From Chitinophagaceae bacterium (GTDB lineage: Bacteria; Bacteroidota; Bacteroidia; Chitinophagales; Chitinophagaceae), in assembly GCA_025360525.1 (NCBI GenBank), contig JANYCA010000090.1, positions 1-57,549 of the forward strand: DNA of 57,549 bases, read 5' to 3'. The position numbers and the translations under genes are program-made. A model generated the notes under the pieces. That model did no database searches and was not told where the DNA came from. It saw only the letters and a list, made by a program, of their open reading frames with translations. Below are positions 1-10,822 of the stretch, in pieces (the first letter of the stretch is position 1; the number at the start of each line of letters is the position of its first letter).

Positions 1-428
1 GCCCAGGCTCTTTCAAGCACTGGAGCGCTATCCACAAAGCCACGGCCATTTATGTCACCGATTTTTTCCTTCATTAGCCATATCAGCTGTTTCATTTTAT
101 CCCTTATTACTTCATGGTAATCCTTGCCATAAGCATACTTGGCAATTTTAGGTATGTCTTCCTTTTGCTGTAGTTCAGGAAAATAATTCATCAACAGCGT
201 AATTACCGATTTGGCACCCGGCACCAGTTTGGTTGGATCTATCCTTAAGTCAAAATGATTTTCCATGTATTGCATGTTACCATGCATGCCTTTTGCCAGC
301 CATTGTTCCAGGCGTTTGGCATCTTCTGTGAGTAAAGCAGCTTTAGCAATGCCACAAAAGCTAAACCCAAGCGTTTGGGCCAATGATTTTATGAGCGTGC
401 TGTGTTGCCGCTGATTTGTATTTACCAA
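1..428 (-). CDS. queG: Epoxyqueuosine reductase QueG, 5' part (runs off the left edge)
   Basis: QueG is a cobalamin- and 4Fe-4S-dependent enzyme that reduces epoxyqueuosine to queuosine in tRNA, the last step of queuosine synthesis. Translating the minus strand gives a QueG-like N-terminus: LGFSFCGIAKA near the start, then MENHFDLRIDPTKLVPGAKS, and the hallmark FVDSAPVLERAW at the window edge. The iron-sulfur C-terminal part lies outside. The frame has a TAA only two codons upstream of a TTG at 428-426 and no ATG until well inside the conserved region, so TTG at 428 is the best start. Family assignment is secure from the motifs; the start is inferred. Confidence 0.85.
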   Translation of the reverse strand, partial: MVNTNQRQHSTLIKSLAQTLGFSFCGIAKAALLTEDAKRLEQWLAKGMHGNMQYMENHFDLRIDPTKLVPGAKSVITLLMNYFPELQQKEDIPKIAKYAYGKDYHEVIRDKMKQLIWLMKEKIGDINGRGFVDSAPVLERAW

Positions 429-667
429 GGTATTTTATTTTGGAATCCCAATTATGTGGATGAGGTACAAAGTTAGCAGGGCGAAGTATAACTTTTGCTT
501 GGTTTCTTTGGCCGTAAAAATGACCAACCTGCGTCCACCCAATCAATACTATTTAAGTTGCTACTTGTTATAATGAAAATAATATTGAATGTTCAGTAAA
601 AATCGTAATATGCATTTTACTTAGAAACTACTCACAAATTTCATAAAATAACCTAAAACCTCCCCGT

Positions 668-2719
668 ATGATTTCGTTAAAATACCTGGCAGCAATATGC
701 CTCATTTTATTATTCGGCAGCGTATCAGCCCAGGAAAAATTAGCTATAAAATTTGGAAAAATATCTTTGAGCGATTTTGATGTAAAATCATCGTTAATAG
801 ACTCCAATACCAATGCGGTGGTGGTGGCAGATGTTGGTAAATCAGATTTTATGGCCAATACATCGGATCTCTCTTTCTCCCTCATTTTTTCAATTAAGAA
901 ACGAATAAAGATTTTGAATAAAAAGGGATTTGATGCGGCCACCATTACCATTCCGTTATATGTAAGCGAAAGTGGAAAAGAAGAAAAATTAGAAGCACTT
1001 AAAGCCTCCACGTATAATGTAGAAAATGGAAAGGTAATAGAAACAAGTATTGGCAAAGCCGACGTATTTTCAGAAAAGCATAGCAAATATTACATCTATA
1101 AAAAGTTCACTTTCCCGGCATTAAAAGAGGGTAGTATAATTGAATACTCCTACCAGGTAAAATCCGATTTCATCCGTAATTTACAACCATGGGAATTTCA
1201 GGGTGAATACCCGGTATTGTGGAGCGAATATGAAGCCGATATACCAGAGTTTTTTAAGTATGTTATTTTATCTCAGGGCTACCATTCATTTTTTATTAAT
1301 GATACAAAAAAGTCGAAGGTGAATTTTTCTTTTACCCAACATGTAGACAGAGGACCAGGTAATTTTGTTACACAGGTTAAATCCGGTATTCAAAACATTA
1401 GTCTTCCTGGTGATATTGACCGGCATACCTGGATAATGAAAGATGTGCCGCCCCTTAAACCGGAACCTTTTACCACCACCTTTCGCAATGCCATTGCGAA
1501 AATAGAGTTTCAGTTAAATGAAATTCGATACCCGGAGCAGCTCCCCACCTATTATCTTGAAACCTGGGAGAAAGTGAGTGCTGATTTATGGAAGGAGGAA
1601 AAATTTGGACTTGCCATCAACCGGCCTAATAATTGGTTAGATGATGAAGTACAAAATATTACAAAAGGCGCTGCCACAGCAAAGGAAAAAGCGCAGAAAA
1701 TATATGCTTATGTACAGCGTAATTTTTCCTGTAATGAACAGGACCGGATGTATATTACGGATGGATTAAAAGAGGTGTTTAAAAATAAAACGGGGTCTGT
1801 AGCAGATATTAATATGCTGCTGATTGCAATGCTTCGTAACAGTAATATTGATGCGGAGCCCGTAATATTGAGTACACGAAGCAATGGCTATACACACGAA
1901 ATGTATCCACTCATGGACAGGTTTAATTATGTTATTGCCCATGTGATGTTCGACAAGACGCCGGTTTACATGGACGCCACAGAACCAAGACTTGCATTTG
2001 GAAAACTGCCGCAAGAAGTTTATAACGGGCATGCAAGACTGATTACGAAAGAAACTGCAGTGGCAGTTTATCTCGATACTGACTCCCTCAAAGAAACGAG
2101 TTACACCAACGTTTTGTTTTTTAATATCGATAAAGCTAGTGTAGAAGGAACCATGGATCATAAAATGGGATTTTATGAATCGCTGGACATGAGGGATGAT
2201 ATGGCCAAAACAACTACCGCAGAAATGCTAAAAAAGATACAGGAGAATTTTACAGAAGATGCCAAAATATCTAACCTTTCAATCGATTCGTTAAAAATGC
2301 TGGATCAACCGGTGGGGGTTAAATATGATATTGCATTAAAATTATTTGAAGATGCAGATATTGTTTACTTCAACCCCATGCTGAACGAAGCAATCAAAAA
2401 AAATCCCTTTGCTGCGTCTCAACGATTTTACCCGGTGGAAATGCCTTACACCAAAGAAACCAATTACACCCTGAACATGGAAATTCCCAAAGGATACAAA
2501 GTTGATGAATTACCAAAGTCGGTTCGATTTAATTTAAATGAAGATGAGGGCATGTTTGAATATATAATATCCAATGATGGGGAAAACATACAAATGAGGT
2601 GCAAGCTCGTATTGAGTAAGGCCAATTTTCTAAATGAAGATTACGAATCTCTCCGGGAGTTTTACAGTTTTATTGTAAAAAAGGAAGCGGAACAAATTGT
2701 ATTTAAAAAGATAAAATAA
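668..2719 (+). CDS. Secreted DUF3857 protein with a degenerate transglutaminase-like domain (paralogue 1)
   Basis: A 683-residue exported protein. Residues 1-21 are a signal peptide ending in VSAQ. An N-terminal DUF3857 beta domain (about 40-280) is followed by a transglutaminase-like fold (about 310-450) and a C-terminal beta domain. In active relatives the core carries GDC, FNH and an acidic residue; here the matching positions are GSV (376-378), FNY (419-421) and D436, so the nucleophilic Cys and the His are both absent. A non-enzymatic or binding role is inferred. It is first of three tandem genes; 18 bases separate it from paralogue 2, with which it shares long stretches, including an identical EQIVFKKIK C-terminus. 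No specific substrate can be named. Confidence 0.8.
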   Translation: MISLKYLAAICLILLFGSVSAQEKLAIKFGKISLSDFDVKSSLIDSNTNAVVVADVGKSDFMANTSDLSFSLIFSIKKRIKILNKKGFDAATITIPLYVSESGKEEKLEALKASTYNVENGKVIETSIGKADVFSEKHSKYYIYKKFTFPALKEGSIIEYSYQVKSDFIRNLQPWEFQGEYPVLWSEYEADIPEFFKYVILSQGYHSFFINDTKKSKVNFSFTQHVDRGPGNFVTQVKSGIQNISLPGDIDRHTWIMKDVPPLKPEPFTTTFRNAIAKIEFQLNEIRYPEQLPTYYLETWEKVSADLWKEEKFGLAINRPNNWLDDEVQNITKGAATAKEKAQKIYAYVQRNFSCNEQDRMYITDGLKEVFKNKTGSVADINMLLIAMLRNSNIDAEPVILSTRSNGYTHEMYPLMDRFNYVIAHVMFDKTPVYMDATEPRLAFGKLPQEVYNGHARLITKETAVAVYLDTDSLKETSYTNVLFFNIDKASVEGTMDHKMGFYESLDMRDDMAKTTTAEMLKKIQENFTEDAKISNLSIDSLKMLDQPVGVKYDIALKLFEDADIVYFNPMLNEAIKKNPFAASQRFYPVEMPYTKETNYTLNMEIPKGYKVDELPKSVRFNLNEDEGMFEYIISNDGENIQMRCKLVLSKANFLNEDYESLREFYSFIVKKEAEQIVFKKIK

Positions 2720-2737
2720 AAATATAAAAAATCACCG

Positions 2738-4819
2738 ATGCATAACAGGGAAACCACTTTTTTATGGCTTGTTTTTTTGTTAATGGCAGCCCAGGTTTAC
2801 AACGTAGAAAAAGTTTATGGTCAGCAGAAAATACCAATAAATTTTGGTAAGGTAAAGCTGGAGGATTTTAATATCTACTCACCTGTAATTGATTCTAATA
2901 CCAACGCAGTAGTTATAGCAGATGTGGGTAAAACCGAATTTATTCCAAATACAAACGACAATTCTTTCTCTTTTGTTTTTACCCGCCAAACAAGAATAAA
3001 AATTATAAATAAAAAAGGGTTTGATGCAGCTGTTGTAACCATTCCTCTATATGTAGGTGTAGATGGCAGATCAGAAAAAATGGAAAGACTGAAGGCTACC
3101 ACTTATAATATTGAAAATGAAAAAGTAAAAGAGACAGATCTTGAAAAAACAGATTTGTTTACTGAAAGGCGAAATAAAAACCTTGATTATAAAAAATTTA
3201 CTTTCCCGGCTTTAAAAGAGGGTAGCATTATTGAATATTCCTACGAAGTAAAATCAGATTTCTTTTTTAATCTGCAGTCCTGGTATTTTCAAGGTGAGTA
3301 TCCTGTTCTTTGGAGCCAATACGACGCCAATATTCCCGAATTTTTTAAGTATGCAATTCTTGCACAAGGCTATCATTCATTTCTTATTAATAAGGTCAAT
3401 AATTACAGCGCCAGCTTTTCGTTTTCCGGGAGAGAAAGCAGGGCAGTAGGCGACAATACTTTTAATGGCTCCAGGGGAATGCCCGAAGACAACTCCTTTA
3501 AGATAGAAGGTATAGTTGATTATCATACCTGGATAATGAAAGACGTACCTGCATTAAAACCGGAGCCTTATACCACTACCGTCAATAACGCAATAGCAAA
3601 AATAGAGTTTCAGTTAAATGAAGTCAGGTTCCCAAACTCCACCCCCACTTATTACATGGCAAGCTGGGAGAAAATGAGTAAAGACTTGTGGGAGGATGTT
3701 CGTTTTGGAGCGGCTATCGACAAACCAAATAACTGGCTGGACGATGAAGTTAAAAATATAGTGAAAGGCGCTGTTACTCAACATGAAAAAGTTCAGAAAG
3801 TGTATGATTTTATGCAACGTAATTTTTCCTGCAACCTGCAAAACAGGATGTATATTACAGATGGTCTTAAAGAAGTATTTAAAAATAGAACCGGATCAGT
3901 AGCAGATATAAATATGTTGCTGATTGCAATGCTGCGCAATATTAAAATTGATGCTGAGCCGGTGATACTTAGTACAAGGAGTAATGGCTACACACATGAA
4001 ATTTACCCCCTGATGGACAGGTTTAATTATGTAATTGCCCATGTGATGCTTGATAACAGCGCTGTTTACCTAGATGCCACTGAACCAAGACTTGCTTTTG
4101 GCAAACTACCATCCGAACTGTATAACGGGCATGCAAGATTAATCAGTAAAGACAGGGCAACAGCCATTTATTTTTCCAGCGATTCTTTAAAAGAAGCTGG
4201 CAGTACAAACGTATTTATATCTAATTTAGAAAAGGGTGGCGTACAAGGTAGCATCATGCAGGTGCTTGGTTTTTATGAGACACTTGATCTAAGAGATAAA
4301 ATGGCAAAAACGTCCACAGCGCAACTCGTTAAAACAATAAAGGAATCTTATCCCGAAGAAATAGAGGTAGAAAATGTAACGATTGACTCATTAAAAATAC
4401 TTGACCAGCCGGTGACATTAAAATATGATCTTAATATAAAATTATTTGGCCAGGCAGACATCGTTTACTTTAACCCCATGCTTGCGGAGGCCATTAAAAA
4501 AAATCCCTTTGCCGCTGCCCACAGATTTTACCCGGTAGAATTGCCTTATACCAAAGACGATATTTATTCCTTTCATATGGAAATTCCACAGGGATATAAA
4601 ATAGATGAATTGCCAAAAAGTGTAAGATTTAATTTGAACGAAAATGAGGGTATGTTTGAGTATATCATTTCTGCCGATGCAGAAATGATCCAGATGAAGT
4701 GCCGGCTGGTGGTGCGCAAAACGAGGTTTCTAAATGATGATTATGAATCAATCCGTGAGTTTTATAGTTTAATAGTAAAGAAGCAATCAGAACAAATTGT
4801 ATTTAAAAAGATTAAATAA
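2738..4819 (+). CDS. Secreted DUF3857 protein with a degenerate transglutaminase-like domain (paralogue 2)
   Basis: A 693-residue tandem paralogue of the preceding gene with the same architecture: signal peptide (cleavage near VYGQ, about residue 29), DUF3857 domain, transglutaminase-like core, C-terminal beta domain. It too replaces the catalytic residues: GSV at 386-388 for GDC and FNY at 429-431 for FNH, while D446 is kept. It differs from paralogue 1 mainly in a glycine/serine-rich insertion around residues 228-255. Its stop lies six bases before the third gene, so the three are almost certainly one transcript. The duplication is old enough for clear sequence divergence, so both copies have probably been kept by selection; this is inference. 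Confidence 0.8.
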   Translation: MHNRETTFLWLVFLLMAAQVYNVEKVYGQQKIPINFGKVKLEDFNIYSPVIDSNTNAVVIADVGKTEFIPNTNDNSFSFVFTRQTRIKIINKKGFDAAVVTIPLYVGVDGRSEKMERLKATTYNIENEKVKETDLEKTDLFTERRNKNLDYKKFTFPALKEGSIIEYSYEVKSDFFFNLQSWYFQGEYPVLWSQYDANIPEFFKYAILAQGYHSFLINKVNNYSASFSFSGRESRAVGDNTFNGSRGMPEDNSFKIEGIVDYHTWIMKDVPALKPEPYTTTVNNAIAKIEFQLNEVRFPNSTPTYYMASWEKMSKDLWEDVRFGAAIDKPNNWLDDEVKNIVKGAVTQHEKVQKVYDFMQRNFSCNLQNRMYITDGLKEVFKNRTGSVADINMLLIAMLRNIKIDAEPVILSTRSNGYTHEIYPLMDRFNYVIAHVMLDNSAVYLDATEPRLAFGKLPSELYNGHARLISKDRATAIYFSSDSLKEAGSTNVFISNLEKGGVQGSIMQVLGFYETLDLRDKMAKTSTAQLVKTIKESYPEEIEVENVTIDSLKILDQPVTLKYDLNIKLFGQADIVYFNPMLAEAIKKNPFAAAHRFYPVELPYTKDDIYSFHMEIPQGYKIDELPKSVRFNLNENEGMFEYIISADAEMIQMKCRLVVRKTRFLNDDYESIREFYSLIVKKQSEQIVFKKIK

Positions 4820-4825
4820 TTACCA

Positions 4826-6718
4826 ATGAAACAACTACTCTTTATCCTTTCACTTTTTTTAACTGTTAGTTTAACTGCACAGAATTACAGTTTTACGTTA
4901 ATTCCGGATTCATTGTTAAAAGATGCAGATGCAGTGCAGCGTATAGAAGAAACAAGAATTAACATTCATTCTATAAAATCAGCAACAGTAAAACATAAAG
5001 TTGCGTACACGGTTTTAAATGAAAACGGAAATAATTTTGCCGGTTACGCTAACTTATATGATAATTTTCAAAAGCTTACCGAAGCTTCCGGAAAATTATT
5101 TGATGCCACGGGCAAACAAATAAAGGCGGTTAAAAAAAAGGAAATGGATGATGTAGCCTACAACGATAATTTTAGTTTGGCAGGTGATGGCCGTATTAAG
5201 CGTCATAATTTTTATTATAAGGCTTACCCCTACACCGTGGAGTACGAAGAGGAACAAGTGTACAATGGTATATATGAATTTCCCACCTGGCAACCTATGG
5301 ATTATTATGATTTTTCTGTGCAAGCCAGCAGCTATATTATAGAGATGCCCCTTGATTATAAGCTGCGATATAAACTCATCAATGGTGCTTCCGAACCGGT
5401 TGTTACCAATAATGCTAATGCCAAAATACTTACCTGGCAGGCATCTAATATCAAGCCTGTAAAATATGAAGCCTACCAACCACCATTAAGCAGGTTGATG
5501 CCGGCAGTACTTATTGGGCCAGTTGATTTTGAGTATGGAGGATATTCCGGCAACTTAAGTACATGGGATAATTATGGAAAATATTTTGCATCCTTGTACA
5601 AAGGCAGGGATGTATTGCCCGAAAATATTAAAGCAGCTATCCATAAATTAGTGGATGGGCTGCCCGACAGAGACGAAAAAATAAAAGCATTGTATAGTTA
5701 CCTGCAGCAAAATACGCACTACATCAGTATTCAATTGGGTATTGGTGGTCTGCAGCCTTTCGATGCAAAATATGTAGCCGAAAAAAAGTATGGCGATTGT
5801 AAAGCCCTAACTAATTACATGGTGAGTATTTTAAAAGAAGCCGGTATTAAGGCTTACAGCGCCGTAATTTTTGGGGGAAAAAACTTTCCCTATGTGTACG
5901 AAGATTTTCCCAAACATTATTTTAATCATGTGGTAACCTGTGTGCCCGATGTAAAAGATACCGTTTGGTTAGAATGTACAAGTCAAACGCAGAGTGCAGG
6001 ATATGCTGGTACATTTACCGGAAACCGGAAAGCATTGCTGGTAACCGAAGATGGCGGCAAATTGGTTAATACGCCCAAATATGATGCAAACAATAATTTG
6101 CAAGTAAGAAAAATAACTGCCCGTATTGATGAAGATGGAAATCTTATGGCCGATGTGTTTACACACTTTACCGGCATTCAACAGGAGCTGCAACATAGTT
6201 TGTTTCACGATGTAAACCAGGAAGACCGGGAAAAATACCTAAACCGTACATTAAATTTGCCTACCTATAAAGTGGAAAAAATTGAGTACAAAGAAATAAA
6301 AAATGCAATTCCGGCAATGGATGAATCGTTGACTATTTCTTCGCCAAACTACGCATCTGTTACCGGCAAACGATTGTTTGTAATGCCGAATCTTTTCAAT
6401 AAAGAATCACGGTTAACAGAAAATGCTTCCCGGCATTTTGATATTGTATTTAAAGACAGTTACAGAGATGTTGACAGCATATTTATTAGGCTTCCGCAGG
6501 GATACAGCACGGAGTCGTTGCCAAAAGATGTAACGCTTAGCAATAAATTCGGGAGCTATAAAATCAGTTTTAAAGTAAAGGATAATACCATTGAAGTAAT
6601 TCGTGTAAGAGAGCAGCAAGAGGCTGTTTTTCCTGCTGCAGAATATCCACAGCTTGTGGCATTTTTTGATGCGATGGCCAAGGCTGATAGGAGTAGACTG
6701 GTGTTGGTAAAAAACTAA
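4826..6718 (+). CDS. Secreted DUF3857/transglutaminase-like protein with an intact Cys-His site
   Basis: A 630-residue exported protein; residues 1-18 form a signal peptide ending LTAQ. DUF3857 occupies about 40-220 and the transglutaminase-like domain about 260-400. Unlike its two upstream neighbours it keeps the catalytic signature: YGDC with Cys325, FNH with His368, and WLEC with Glu383 in place of the usual Asp. It could therefore be a functional cysteine peptidase or transglutaminase-like enzyme in the periplasm or at the outer membrane. The start follows the previous stop by six bases, which implies translational coupling. Pairing one complete member with two that lack the active site suggests joint action on an unknown envelope substrate (inference). 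Confidence 0.8.
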   Translation: MKQLLFILSLFLTVSLTAQNYSFTLIPDSLLKDADAVQRIEETRINIHSIKSATVKHKVAYTVLNENGNNFAGYANLYDNFQKLTEASGKLFDATGKQIKAVKKKEMDDVAYNDNFSLAGDGRIKRHNFYYKAYPYTVEYEEEQVYNGIYEFPTWQPMDYYDFSVQASSYIIEMPLDYKLRYKLINGASEPVVTNNANAKILTWQASNIKPVKYEAYQPPLSRLMPAVLIGPVDFEYGGYSGNLSTWDNYGKYFASLYKGRDVLPENIKAAIHKLVDGLPDRDEKIKALYSYLQQNTHYISIQLGIGGLQPFDAKYVAEKKYGDCKALTNYMVSILKEAGIKAYSAVIFGGKNFPYVYEDFPKHYFNHVVTCVPDVKDTVWLECTSQTQSAGYAGTFTGNRKALLVTEDGGKLVNTPKYDANNNLQVRKITARIDEDGNLMADVFTHFTGIQQELQHSLFHDVNQEDREKYLNRTLNLPTYKVEKIEYKEIKNAIPAMDESLTISSPNYASVTGKRLFVMPNLFNKESRLTENASRHFDIVFKDSYRDVDSIFIRLPQGYSTESLPKDVTLSNKFGSYKISFKVKDNTIEVIRVREQQEAVFPAAEYPQLVAFFDAMAKADRSRLVLVKN

Positions 6719-6760
6719 ATTCATCACTGTAACACGGAAGGAGTTACGTTGGCCACTTAT

Positions 6761-7810
6761 TTAATTACAGTCAGCGGGTATTTGTGCATCAATTCGTTTT
6801 TTCAGTTCCTGGTGCAACTCCTTTTTCTGCTCACTCAGTAATTTCCGGACGAAGAATACACAGGCATAACCTCTGCATTTATCTATGCAGGGCCAGGTGC
6901 CAAATAAGTCTGGGCAGGAAACTACCGTGCTGTTTCCCTTGCTGTCCTGTTCTTCTATCCATTCGCCCAATCCGTATTCATATCCTGCAGCAACGGCAGG
7001 TGTAAATTTTTTCTCAGCATTCTTTGTTTGTACTGTTTGCATTTCAGCGATGGCTTTTTCACTTAAAATTCTTTTGCCTTTATACATTCCCTTGTCCAGC
7101 AACATCGTAAGAAAATTCATATAATCTGCAGCAGTTGATACTGCTCCACCCGAAGGATTTACGGCATTGTCTTCGGGAGAAAAACTACTGTTCTTCATTT
7201 CAAGCGGAGTAAACAATCGTTGCTTGATCAGCGATTCAAAACTTTTTTTAGAAATTACTTCCAGCACTCGGCCCGCAATATTAAGTCCGATATTTCCGTA
7301 AAAAAAGGAAGTTCCGGGGTTAGCGGCTATTTCTTTTTTTACAAATGAATTCACTTCCTCATCCAGTGTTTCAAACTTTTTCCGGTCAAGTAATTTCATA
7401 ATCAAACGTGAATTATCTGCTATACCCGTTGTTTGTGTTAAGCAGTTACGGATAGTGATGTATGTTTTTCCATAGGTTTCAAAAATGGGTAGGTAGTTAC
7501 TTACTTTTTCGTCCAACGAAATTTTACCTTCATCCACAAACGTCATTACAAGGGCAGCCGTTAGCCATTTGCTGCAACTTGCAACAGGAGCCTTAGTTTT
7601 TGAAGTAAACTCTCCCATTTCCTTTTGATAAATAACCTTTCCGTCTTTGTAAATGATGGTTGCCATATCATTTCCCAATGCTTTCTGGTTACCCTGTAGA
7701 AATTCATCTACAGCTGTAAAGTTGTATTGCCCCTTCCCAACAAGACAAATTAGCATGAAACCCAACACCGGAGTGCATTTTAGGCAGATCGACTTCAATT
7801 TATGTGACAT
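6761..7810 (-). CDS. Secreted serine hydrolase of the beta-lactamase/PBP (class C) fold
   Basis: A 349-residue exported protein with a signal peptide (hydrophobic 12-25, ending GKGQ). The penicillin-binding fold motifs are visible: SCSK with the nucleophile Ser78 and Lys81, and YGN at 171-173. The third motif region near the C-terminus reads DKCRGYACVFF instead of a clear KTG/HTG box, as in many class C-like esterases and peptidases. The reaction could be D-amino-acid peptidase, esterase or beta-lactamase-like; the sequence does not decide. It is monocistronic and converges on the DUF3857 genes. Confidence 0.8.
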   Translation of the reverse strand: MSHKLKSICLKCTPVLGFMLICLVGKGQYNFTAVDEFLQGNQKALGNDMATIIYKDGKVIYQKEMGEFTSKTKAPVASCSKWLTAALVMTFVDEGKISLDEKVSNYLPIFETYGKTYITIRNCLTQTTGIADNSRLIMKLLDRKKFETLDEEVNSFVKKEIAANPGTSFFYGNIGLNIAGRVLEVISKKSFESLIKQRLFTPLEMKNSSFSPEDNAVNPSGGAVSTAADYMNFLTMLLDKGMYKGKRILSEKAIAEMQTVQTKNAEKKFTPAVAAGYEYGLGEWIEEQDSKGNSTVVSCPDLFGTWPCIDKCRGYACVFFVRKLLSEQKKELHQELKKRIDAQIPADCN

Positions 7811-7951
7811 AATAACCTTTAATTTTTATTGGATATTAATTTGTGATTTATTGATAAAGTTATCTCAAAATAAATAGCTGAGCTAGCTTTTAACAAGCTG
7901 GTAATAGATTTAAAATAGCAACAACGATTCTTTACAAAAAAAAATTAAAAT

Positions 7952-10597
7952 ATGAACCTGAATAATTTCACCATCAAAGCACAGGAAGCTGTAGCGCAGG
8001 CACAGCAACAAGCTTTCAATCATCAAAACCCAACGATAGAAACGGAGCATCTGCTAAAAGCATTGTTAAGTGAAGAAGATTCACCTATAGAATTTTTATT
8101 GAAAAAAAACAACGTCAATGTAAAATTTGTAGAAGCCAAAATTGATGCAAGCATAAAAAAATTACCTAAAGTGCAAAGCGGCGAACCGGCACAATCCGTA
8201 AGTCGTGATATGAACACGGTGGTATTAAAGGCAACCGGCGCATTAAAAACTTTTGGCGACGAATTCGTGAGCGTAGAGTATTTGCTGCTGGCTATTTTGC
8301 AAGGCAGCGACAACAGCGCCAAATTACTAAAAGATGCAGGCCTTACTGAAAAAGGATTGATTGCTGCCATCAAGGATTTGCGCAAGGGCTCAACTATATC
8401 TTCTCAAACCCAGGAAACACAATTTAATGCCCTTAATAAATATGCCAAAAATTTGAACGAAATGGCAAGGGCGGGAAAATTAGACCCGGTGATAGGCAGG
8501 GATGAGGAGATAAGAAGAACACTCCATATTTTATCAAGAAGAAGCAAAAACAACCCGATATTGGTAGGTGAGCCCGGGGTTGGTAAAACCGCCATAGCAG
8601 AAGGGTTGGCCATGCGGATTGTTAATGGAGATGTTCCCGAAAACTTAAAATCAAAAATTATTTATGCGCTGGATATGGGGCTGCTGATTGCCGGTGCCAA
8701 ATACAAAGGCGAGTTTGAAGAGAGATTAAAAAGTGTAGTGAAAGAAGTGAGCGAAAGCGATGGCGAAATCATTATGTTTATTGATGAAATCCACACATTG
8801 GTAGGTGCAGGTGGTGGCGAAGGTGCCATGGATGCAGCCAATATTTTAAAACCAGCATTGGCAAGGGGCGAATTGAGAGCCATCGGAGCCACTACCTTAA
8901 ACGAATACCAGAAATTTTTTGAAAAAGATAAAGCCTTAGAAAGACGTTTTCAAAGAGTATTGATAGATGAGCCGTCTATTGAAGATGCGGTGTCAATTTT
9001 ACGTGGCTTAAAAGACAGGTACGAAACATATCACCATGTGCGGATTAAAGACGAAGCCATTATTGCCGCAGTGGAATTATCGCACCGGTACATTACCGAT
9101 CGGTTTTTACCAGATAAGGCAATTGATTTAATTGACGAAAGTGCAGCCAAATTAAGGCTGGAAATGAACTCCATGCCCGAAGAGCTCGATAAACTGGAAA
9201 GGCAGATACGCCAGCTTGAAATAGAAAGGGAGGCCATAAAAAGAGAAAGTGATGTTGGAAAGTTGAAGGAATTAAATACAGATATTTCTAACCTTGTTGT
9301 ACAGCGGGATACTTTTAAAGCCAAGTGGCAGCAGGAGAAAGAAGTAGTAGAAAAAATTCAATCAGCCAAAAGTGAAATTGAAAATTTAAAACTGGTGGCA
9401 GAAAAAGCAGAGCGGGAAGGTGACTACGGCAGGGTTGCAGAAATTCGATATGGCAAAGTACAGGAGCAGGAAAAAATAATTGAGGAACAAACCAAACAAC
9501 TGGATGAAATTAGTGAAAAGAGACTGTTGAAAGAAGAAGTAGATGCGGAGGATATAGCAGCCAATATAGCCAAGGTTACTGGTATTCCTGTAATGAAAAT
9601 GTTACAGAGCGAACGAGAAAAATTATTATTACTGGAAGATGAGTTGCATAAAAGGATAGTAGGTCAGGATGAAGCTATTGAAGCCGTGAGTGACGCTATC
9701 CGTCGCAGCAGGGCAGGGTTGCAGGATCCTAAAAAGCCAATTGGATCGTTTATCTTTTTAGGTACAACGGGTGTTGGTAAAACAGAGTTAGCCAAGGCAT
9801 TGGCAGATTATCTGTTTGACGATGACAGCATGATGACCCGGATAGATATGGGTGAATACCAGGAAAAACATTCTGTAAGCAGGCTGGTTGGTGCGCCTCC
9901 CGGATATGTTGGATATGATGAAGGCGGACAACTAACCGAAGCTGTGCGGCGTAAACCTTATAGTGTGGTGTTGCTGGATGAAATTGAAAAGGCCCATCCG
10001 GATGTATTTAATATTTTGTTACAGGTATTGGATGATGGACGATTAACCGACAATAAAGGACGGGTAGTTAATTTTAAAAATACAATCATCATAATGACCA
10101 GTAATATGGGTAGCCATATTATCCAGGAAAATTTTGAAAAGGTAACTGAGTCTAACAAAGAGACTGTGGTAGAAAGTACCCGGTCCGAAGTAATCGCTTT
10201 GTTGCGGCAAACCATTCGTCCGGAGTTTTTAAACCGGATAGATGAAATCATCATGTTTCAGCCTTTGATGAAGAGTGAAATAAAAGGAATCATCAAAATT
10301 CAGCTAAATGGGTTGGTTAAGCTTGTTGCAGAAAATGGCATCGAATTGTTATTCAGCGATTATGCGCTTGATTATCTTGCCGAAAATGGATATGACCCTC
10401 AGTTTGGAGCAAGGCCATTAAAAAGGCTGATACAAAAATCTATCATCAATCAGTTGAGCAAGCGGATATTGGCCGGTGATATTGATAAAACCAAGCCGGT
10501 AATGGTAGATGTATTTGATGGAACGGTAGTCTTCAGAAACGAAGTGGTTGTAGAAATCACAAAAAAAACAAGCAAAGGAACTGTTAAAATTGGTTGA
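7952..10597 (+). CDS. clpB: ATP-dependent disaggregase ClpB
   Basis: ClpB is a hexameric AAA+ chaperone that pulls proteins out of aggregates together with DnaK. All expected parts are present in 881 residues, the usual length is 850-880: Clp-N repeats (1-145), AAA1 with Walker A GEPGVGKT (206-213) and Walker [10 protein letters not shown], the long coiled-coil middle domain (about 400-530) that separates ClpB from ClpA/C, AAA2 with Walker A GTTGVGKT (about 604-611) and Walker [12 protein letters not shown], and the C-terminal ClpB_D2 domain. It is a single gene with its own leader. I saw no CIRCE-like operator upstream, in keeping with the different heat-shock control of Bacteroidota. Confidence 0.97.
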   Translation: MNLNNFTIKAQEAVAQAQQQAFNHQNPTIETEHLLKALLSEEDSPIEFLLKKNNVNVKFVEAKIDASIKKLPKVQSGEPAQSVSRDMNTVVLKATGALKTFGDEFVSVEYLLLAILQGSDNSAKLLKDAGLTEKGLIAAIKDLRKGSTISSQTQETQFNALNKYAKNLNEMARAGKLDPVIGRDEEIRRTLHILSRRSKNNPILVGEPGVGKTAIAEGLAMRIVNGDVPENLKSKIIYALDMGLLIAGAKYKGEFEERLKSVVKEVSESDGEIIMFIDEIHTLVGAGGGEGAMDAANILKPALARGELRAIGATTLNEYQKFFEKDKALERRFQRVLIDEPSIEDAVSILRGLKDRYETYHHVRIKDEAIIAAVELSHRYITDRFLPDKAIDLIDESAAKLRLEMNSMPEELDKLERQIRQLEIEREAIKRESDVGKLKELNTDISNLVVQRDTFKAKWQQEKEVVEKIQSAKSEIENLKLVAEKAEREGDYGRVAEIRYGKVQEQEKIIEEQTKQLDEISEKRLLKEEVDAEDIAANIAKVTGIPVMKMLQSEREKLLLLEDELHKRIVGQDEAIEAVSDAIRRSRAGLQDPKKPIGSFIFLGTTGVGKTELAKALADYLFDDDSMMTRIDMGEYQEKHSVSRLVGAPPGYVGYDEGGQLTEAVRRKPYSVVLLDEIEKAHPDVFNILLQVLDDGRLTDNKGRVVNFKNTIIIMTSNMGSHIIQENFEKVTESNKETVVESTRSEVIALLRQTIRPEFLNRIDEIIMFQPLMKSEIKGIIKIQLNGLVKLVAENGIELLFSDYALDYLAENGYDPQFGARPLKRLIQKSIINQLSKRILAGDIDKTKPVMVDVFDGTVVFRNEVVVEITKKTSKGTVKIG

Positions 10598-10822
10598 TAA
10601 TAAGACTGTAACTATTTGATTATAAGTACTGTGGAAAAACTGTGCAGGAATTTATTACAAGTGTTTTAGGTAAAATGACAAAAAAGTTTATCTTCAACTG
10701 CTTTCATAAGGGTTTTAAATCTATTTTCTGCATATTTTTTAAACTACTTCGCAGTTAGTTTGTTAGAAATGGATACAAGATTGCGATTATTGAATTTAAG
10801 TATACAATTTAAAATATATAAA

